Positions 5,664 to 9,536 of a stretch of DNA of 9,536 nucleotides are shown one piece after another. The notes beneath the pieces are model-generated. The model worked only from the letters and a program-made list of their open reading frames with translations. It ran no database searches and was not told the DNA's origin. Both the position numbers and the translations under genes were made by a program. Origin of the DNA: Firmicutes bacterium UBA4975 (GTDB taxonomy: Bacteria > Bacillota > Proteinivoracia > UBA4975). The DNA lies in assembly GCA_002397155.1 (NCBI GenBank), contig DGZR01000049.1, positions 47,017-56,552 of the forward strand, in the 5' to 3' direction. How positions within the stretch are numbered: the stretch's first letter is position 1; each line of letters begins with the position of its first letter.

Positions 5664-6485
5664 ATGACGCTCGCCGACCTGCACCTGCACTCAACAGCTT
5701 CCGACGGTTCCTTGAGCCCCGCCGCCCTCGTAGCCGGGGCAAAAAAAGCCGGACTCGAGGTCATTGCCCTCACCGACCACGACACTGTGGCCGGTCTGCC
5801 CGAAGCGAAAACCGCAGGGAAAAGCCACTCAATCCGGGTGTTGCCCGGCCTGGAATTGAGCGCCGAACTCCGGGAAGAAGTGCACATCCTGGGGTATCTC
5901 TTTGACTGCCGCCAAGAAGGTCTACTCTCCTTGCTGGCCGGGATTCGGGAAGGGCGGCAGGAGCGAATCAAGAGAATTTTCCGTCGCCTGGGCGACCTGG
6001 GCTTTGCCCTGGACTGGAAGGAAGTGACGGCAATGGCCCGTCCCGGCGGCAGTCTGGGCCGGCCCCACCTGGCCCGGCTCATGGTGGCCAAGGGCTACGC
6101 CGCCTCAATAAGCGAAGTCTTTGCCCGGTGGATAGGACCGGGAGGACCGGCCTTCGTGCCTCGGGAGAAACTGCACCCAGCCCAGGCCATCAAAGCGATC
6201 CAGGACGCCGGAGGTTTGGCTTTCGTCGCCCACCCCGGCCTGCTCCAGGGAAAAGACACCCTGGCTCGGGTTTTGGCCCTGGGCGCCGACGGTCTTGAAA
6301 TTTACCATCCCAAGCACAGTCCGGAACAGGTCCAATTCTTCCGAAGGACGGCCGAAGAAAAGGGGCTTTTATTGTCCGGGGGCTCGGATTTTCATGGTTT
6401 TCCCGGAGAAATACTGGGAGCAGGGGCGGTGAAAGGGAACAACTTAGCCTGGCTCAATGGGACTGGTGAAAAAGGTCCAATTTAA
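5664..6485 (+). CDS. PHP-domain phosphoesterase (YciV/TrpH-like)
   Basis: The 273-residue product is a PHP-domain metal-dependent phosphoesterase. Relatives include 3',5'-nucleoside bisphosphate phosphatases and E. coli RNase AM (YciV/TrpH), a 5'-3' exonuclease. Visible metal-ligand motifs are DLHLHSTASDG (H7, H9), LTDHDT (38-41), PGLELS (E64), EVHILGY (H74), H135 in GRPHLARLM, FVAHPG (H190), YHPKHS and SDFHG (D242, H244). The region between about 85 and 175 is the helical insertion typical of this subfamily. ATG at 5664 is chosen because the PHP domain begins at once and GGAG (5653-5656) is well spaced. The frame stays open upstream but only inside the dipeptidase gene. The 4-nt gap implies one operon with the dipeptidase. 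Whether the substrate is a nucleotide or RNA cannot be told. Confidence 0.88.
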   Translation: MTLADLHLHSTASDGSLSPAALVAGAKKAGLEVIALTDHDTVAGLPEAKTAGKSHSIRVLPGLELSAELREEVHILGYLFDCRQEGLLSLLAGIREGRQERIKRIFRRLGDLGFALDWKEVTAMARPGGSLGRPHLARLMVAKGYAASISEVFARWIGPGGPAFVPREKLHPAQAIKAIQDAGGLAFVAHPGLLQGKDTLARVLALGADGLEIYHPKHSPEQVQFFRRTAEEKGLLLSGGSDFHGFPGEILGAGAVKGNNLAWLNGTGEKGPI

Positions 6486-6507
6486 AAAACTTTTCTCGTA
6501 AGTCGGC

Positions 6508-6532
6508 AGGACTTTCTTGGTTCAGGGCGAAT
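6508..6532 (+). promoter_or_regulatory. Candidate sigma-H promoter of gntR-korDAB
   Basis: AGGACTT (6508-6514; 6 of 7 to AGGAWWW) is followed by 11 bases and GGCGAAT (6526-6532), a complete match to RnnGAAT. The spacing and the -10 are identical to those at spoVS. Transcription would start near 6540, leaving only about 12 nt before the ATG at 6552. SigA-like TATAGT elements (6532-6537 and 6537-6542) lack a good -35. Confidence 0.55.
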
Positions 6533-6551
6533 ATAGTATAGTAATGGCCTA

Positions 6552-7571
6552 ATGGACCAGGACAAGTCCAATTTGCGGGAGATGATGACCTTGCTTCTTC
6601 AGTTGCAGCGGAAAACTGGAATTCCCCTCTACATTCAAGTCCAGGACCTGATCCGGCACTTGATCAAGAACAGGGTCTGGCAGGCCGGGGATAAAATACC
6701 CACTGAAAGGAACCTGGCCGAACAACTGCAAGTCAGCCGCAATACCGTGAGTATGGCCTTTCGCGACCTGGAACAAGAAGGAGTGCTCGTCTGTCACCAG
6801 GGGCGGGGGACTTTTGTAGCAGAATCCGACAACGTCGTGCGCCTGGAGGGCCGCAAGGAGCGGCTCTATAAGATCATAGACATTGCCATTGAAGAAGCGG
6901 TCAGTCTCGGCTTCAGCATTGGCGATTTTATTGCCCTCACCCAGGTAAGGGCCCGGGAAAAGCGGGAGATCCTTTCCCAAGTCGACATTGTCCTCATCGA
7001 GTGCAACCGGGAGCAGGTAGAGTACTTTGCCAAGGAATTAGCTCACAGCGTGGGGGTGATCATCAACCCGATCCTCTTGGGAGACTTGGAGACAAACCCC
7101 AAGAAATACTTGGACATCATTCGCAAAGCAGATATCGTCATCACTACCCTCTTTCACCTGCAGACTGTGCGGGAGATAGTGGGGGAAGTGGGCCCGGAGA
7201 TAATCTCCATCGCCCTCAGTCCCCTGTTGGATTCCATCGTCCACATCGCCCGGATTCCCAACCGGGCCCAGGTGGGCGTCTTCTGCCTTTCGAACAGCTT
7301 TGCCGAAAAGATGATTGCCTCCCTGCGGGGGGCCGGTATCGATCACCTGAGCTACAGTACGTACCTGGGGCCGGTGGAAAAGGAGGTTTTGCTAAAGCAG
7401 ATTGCCGGGGTCGATTACATCATCGCCTCCCCCGGCCGCAAACAGGAACTGATGAACCATACCGACAAAGAAGTAATCGAATTCATCTACTCACCGGACC
7501 AAGCCTCAATCAACTTGCTGAGGGCCTCCTTGATGGAGCTCAAGAACAAGAACCAAAAAAAATGGGAGTGA
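6552..7571 (+). CDS. GntR-family transcriptional regulator with an unusual C-terminal domain
   Basis: Residues about 25-92 are a clear GntR winged helix-turn-helix (GIPLYIQVQDLIRHLI, AGDKIPTERNLAEQLQVSRNTV, DLEQEGVLVCHQGRGTFVA). Residues about 102-140 resemble the short helical tail of YtrA-type regulators. The remaining 200 residues match none of FCD, UTRA or the MocR aminotransferase. They show alternating hydrophobic strands and helices (VDIVLIECN, VGVIINPILLGD, ADIVITTLFHLQ, VGVFCLSNSF, DYIIASPG), suggesting a two-lobed Rossmann-like ligand-binding domain; that is inference. The start is uncertain. ATG 6552 has no SD and would sit about 12 nt from the predicted transcript start. ATG 6582, ATG 6585 and TTG 6591 lie downstream, with GCGGGAG at 6575-6581. 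The 4-nt gap to korD makes the kor operon its probable target. The ligand, perhaps a 2-oxoacid or CoA metabolite, is unknown. Confidence 0.85.
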   Translation: MDQDKSNLREMMTLLLQLQRKTGIPLYIQVQDLIRHLIKNRVWQAGDKIPTERNLAEQLQVSRNTVSMAFRDLEQEGVLVCHQGRGTFVAESDNVVRLEGRKERLYKIIDIAIEEAVSLGFSIGDFIALTQVRAREKREILSQVDIVLIECNREQVEYFAKELAHSVGVIINPILLGDLETNPKKYLDIIRKADIVITTLFHLQTVREIVGEVGPEIISIALSPLLDSIVHIARIPNRAQVGVFCLSNSFAEKMIASLRGAGIDHLSYSTYLGPVEKEVLLKQIAGVDYIIASPGRKQELMNHTDKEVIEFIYSPDQASINLLRASLMELKNKNQKKWE

Positions 7572-7575
7572 GAGT

Positions 7576-7788
7576 ATGGCTGGCAAATTTCAGGTGGACA
7601 TCCTGCCCAAGTATTGCAAGGGATGCGGAATCTGTATCAGCGTTTGCCCCAAAGAGGTGCTGGTGGCCGGCAAGGATGGTAAAGTGACCGCCGCCTATCC
7701 CGACCAGTGCATTGGCTGCATGAACTGCGAATACCACTGCCCGGACTTTGCAATCACCGTAACAGGAGGTGGAAAAAGTGGCAAGTAA
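7576..7788 (+). CDS. korD: 2-oxoacid:ferredoxin oxidoreductase, ferredoxin-like delta subunit
   Basis: The 70-residue protein is a 2x[4Fe-4S] ferredoxin. The two clusters are marked by C14-x2-C17-x2-C20-x3-C24-P and C45-x2-C48-x2-C51-x3-C55-P. It would carry electrons from the TPP site of the KorAB core to external ferredoxin. The ATG at 7576 has GGGAG (7564-7568) at proper spacing, located at the end of gntR. Its stop overlaps the proposed korA start by 11 nt. Position directly before alpha and beta subunit genes identifies it as the delta subunit rather than a free ferredoxin. The symbol follows the KorD/OorD convention; the true substrate class is not proven. Confidence 0.9.
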   Translation: MAGKFQVDILPKYCKGCGICISVCPKEVLVAGKDGKVTAAYPDQCIGCMNCEYHCPDFAITVTGGGKSGK

Positions 7789-8905
7789 AAAACTAGTACA
7801 AGGGAACGAAGCCTGTGTCGAAGGCGCTCTCAAAGCCGGGGCCAGGTTTTTCGCCGGCTACCCCATCACCCCTTCAACAGAAATTGCCGAACTGATGGCG
7901 GAAAAGCTGCCCCTGATCGGGGGCGTCTTCATGCAGATGGAAGACGAAATCGCCAGCATGGCCGCCATTATCGGGGCCTCAATCGCCGGGACCAAGGCCA
8001 TGACCGCCACCAGCGGCCCGGGATTTTCCCTCATGCAGGAAAACATCGGCTTTGCCGCCATGACAGAGGTGCCCGTCGTAGTGGTCAATGTCACCCGGGG
8101 CGGTCCCAGTACCGGTACTCCCACCTCTCCCAGCCAGGGCGACTTCATGCAAGCCCGCTGGGGCTGCCACGGCGATCATCCCGTCATCGTCCTGGCCCCC
8201 AGCAGTGTCCAAGAAGTGTATGACCTGACCATCAGGGCTTTTAACCTGGCGGAAACCTACATGGTGCCGGTGATTCTCCTCTTTGACGAAGTCGTCGGCC
8301 ACTTGCGGGAGGGGGTCGCTCTGGAGGGTGGCCAGGAAATCGTCACCCGGGCTTTTCCCACGGTGCCGCCAACAGAATACCGGCCCTACGCCACCGACGA
8401 CAGCCTCATTCCCAAACTGGCCCCCTTCGGCCGGGGTTACCGCTACCACATGTCGGGCCTGAGCCACGATGAAACGGGTTTCCCCACGGGCAAGCCCCAA
8501 GTAATAGAAGAGCTCCTGGTCCGCCTCAACGACAAAATTGAAAAAAACCGCCGGGATATCATAACGTACAAAGCCGACGGCCTGGAGGACGCCAAGGCCA
8601 TTTTTGTCGCCTATGGCTCCCCCGCCCGTTCCGCCCAGCAGGTGCAAAAGCAGGCCCGGGCCAGGGGCGAAAAAGTTGGCCTCATCCAGCTCCAGACCTT
8701 GTGGCCCTTTCCCCATGAATTCTTGACCGAGGTCTTTACCGGGACCGGGGCCGCCTGCATCGTGCCGGAGTTGAGCCTGGGCCAACTGGCTGATGAAATA
8801 TCCAAGTCGGTGCCCCGGGAACGCATTACCCGGGTCAACCGCAACGACGGCTCCTTGATCACTCCTGCTCAGTTGGAAGAGGTTTTAAAGGGGGTTTTGC
8901 GATGA
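7778..8905 (+). CDS. korA: 2-oxoacid:ferredoxin oxidoreductase, alpha subunit
   Basis: This is the PFOR domain I/II (pyrimidine-binding plus transketolase C-like) subunit. With KorB it oxidatively decarboxylates a 2-oxoacid, probably 2-oxoglutarate, to the acyl-CoA, reducing ferredoxin; the reverse direction is possible in anaerobes. Visible family segments are GNEACVEGALKAG, GYPITPSTE (27-35), MEDEIAS with the conserved glutamate at about 57, TSGPGFSLM (78-86), RGGPSTGTPTSPSQGD (107-122), the linker with FGRGYRYHMSGLSHDE and a C-terminal domain with YGSPARSAQQ. The 375-residue length is normal. I place the start at GTG 7778, 8 nt after AGGAGG (7764-7769). The GTG at 7769 overlaps that SD. 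It overlaps korD by 11 nt and korB by ATGA. Substrate could instead be another 2-oxoacid such as a branched-chain one. Confidence 0.92.
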   Translation: MASKKLVQGNEACVEGALKAGARFFAGYPITPSTEIAELMAEKLPLIGGVFMQMEDEIASMAAIIGASIAGTKAMTATSGPGFSLMQENIGFAAMTEVPVVVVNVTRGGPSTGTPTSPSQGDFMQARWGCHGDHPVIVLAPSSVQEVYDLTIRAFNLAETYMVPVILLFDEVVGHLREGVALEGGQEIVTRAFPTVPPTEYRPYATDDSLIPKLAPFGRGYRYHMSGLSHDETGFPTGKPQVIEELLVRLNDKIEKNRRDIITYKADGLEDAKAIFVAYGSPARSAQQVQKQARARGEKVGLIQLQTLWPFPHEFLTEVFTGTGAACIVPELSLGQLADEISKSVPRERITRVNRNDGSLITPAQLEEVLKGVLR

Positions 8906-9536
8906 ACTACAAGGATATGCTGCGGCAAAAGACCATGCCCCACATCTGGTGCCCGGGCTGTGGCCACGGTATCGTCCTGGCGGCCTTTTTGCGGGCCCTG
9001 GCAAAGATGAGCCTCGATCCCGACAAAGTCGCCGTCATCTCGGGCATTGGCTGCTCCTCCCGGGCTTCGGGCTACCTGGATTTCAACACCCTCCACACCA
9101 CCCACGGCCGGGCGATCCCCTTCGCCAGCGGCATCAAGATGGCCAATCCCGAACTAAAAGTAATCGTCCTTACCGGGGATGGGGACAGCGCCGCCATCGG
9201 CGGCAACCACCTCATTCACGCCGCCCGCCGCAACATCGACCTGACAGTGATTGTCTTCAACAACAACATCTACGGCATGACCAGCGGCCAGTACTCGCCT
9301 TTAACCCCCCACCTCAAGCTGGCCACCACGGCGCCCTACGGCAACTTTGACTATCCCTTTGACTTGGTCAACCTGGCCAAGGGGGCGGGAGCCACTTTTG
9401 TCGCTAGGGGAGCGGCGGTCCAACCCCGCCACCTAGAAAAAATCATCGGCCAAGGCCTGGACCACGACGGCTTCAGCCTCATCGAAGCGATAAGCCAGTG
9501 CCCGACTTACTACGGCCGCCGGAATAAAATGGGCAC
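8902..9536 (+). CDS. korB: 2-oxoacid:ferredoxin oxidoreductase, TPP-binding beta subunit (3'-truncated by window)
   Basis: The frame opens with ATG in an ATGA overlap with the korA stop, preceded by AAAGGGGG (8887-8894), and runs 211 codons to the window edge without a stop. It binds thiamine diphosphate and carries out the decarboxylation. Key segments are WCPGCGHGIVLAA (about 16-28), SGIGCSSRASGYLDFNTLHT, THGRAIPFASGIKMANP, the TPP/Mg motif GDGDSAAIGGNH (92-103) through VIVFNNNIYGMTSGQ, and TTAPYGNFDYPFD. These are diagnostic of KorB/OorB. The family is usually about 250-290 residues, so only the last part is missing. A gamma subunit gene (korC) is expected immediately downstream. Confidence 0.93.
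   Translation, partial: MNYKDMLRQKTMPHIWCPGCGHGIVLAAFLRALAKMSLDPDKVAVISGIGCSSRASGYLDFNTLHTTHGRAIPFASGIKMANPELKVIVLTGDGDSAAIGGNHLIHAARRNIDLTVIVFNNNIYGMTSGQYSPLTPHLKLATTAPYGNFDYPFDLVNLAKGAGATFVARGAAVQPRHLEKIIGQGLDHDGFSLIEAISQCPTYYGRRNKMG

Noticed and set aside
4843..5742. Antisense open frame (299 codons) opposite the dipeptidase gene
   Set aside because: It is Arg/Ser/Pro-rich, has no recognisable motif and crosses a gene boundary. It is a by-product of GC-rich codon use.
6468..6497. Terminator after the PHP gene (GAAAAAG with CTTTTC)
   Set aside because: The pairing is imperfect, AT-only at its core and lacks a T-run after the right arm.
7979..8785. Antisense open frame (268 codons) opposite korA
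   Set aside because: It is Gly/His/Asp-rich with no motifs and sits wholly over a well-conserved gene.

Overview
This window looks like a chromosomal segment of an anaerobic, spore-forming Firmicute of the Desulfotomaculum/Pelotomaculum/Moorella kind. The reasons are the GC-rich sequence, strong Gram-positive Shine-Dalgarno (SD) sites, frequent TTG and GTG starts, the order recA-recX-rny-ymdB-spoVS, and a ferredoxin-dependent 2-oxoacid oxidoreductase operon. The lineage is an inference from gene content and style; no species can be named. All genes are on the + strand. I see no tRNA, rRNA, CRISPR array, insertion sequence or attachment site.

Layout. Bases 1-258 hold the end of an unrecognised gene. 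Bases 259-330 hold a near-consensus SigA promoter with a LexA (SOS) box in its spacer. It drives recA (331-1341) and the overlapping recX (1341-1781). A second near-consensus promoter overlaps the end of recX and opens a leader of about 130 nt before rny (RNase Y, to 3488). This leader has segments that can pair in two mutually exclusive ways, so it may be an attenuator. A strong intrinsic terminator sits on the rny stop codon. It is followed by ymdB (3533-4297, metallophosphoesterase) and then spoVS (4385-4645), which has a good candidate sigma-H promoter and its own terminator. Next come an M19 dipeptidase (4715-5659) and a PHP-domain phosphoesterase (5664-6485), closely coupled. The last block starts with a second candidate sigma-H promoter, then a GntR regulator with an unusual C-terminal domain (6552-7571). 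It is tightly linked to korD, korA and korB (7576 to the window edge), which encode the ferredoxin-like, alpha and TPP-binding beta subunits of a 2-oxoacid:ferredoxin oxidoreductase. The gamma subunit probably lies just beyond the window.

How the genes work together. The first block handles DNA repair (RecA and its modulator RecX, under SOS control). The middle block combines RNA decay (RNase Y), a phosphodiesterase that affects developmental choices in Bacillus (YmdB) and a sporulation regulator (SpoVS). The last block is anaerobic carbon metabolism placed behind a dedicated regulator, possibly switched on in the transition phase by sigma-H. The proteins are mostly familiar. The less ordinary signals are regulatory: the rny leader, the unclear rny start codon, the sigma-H-like promoter of the gntR-kor operon and the GntR effector domain.
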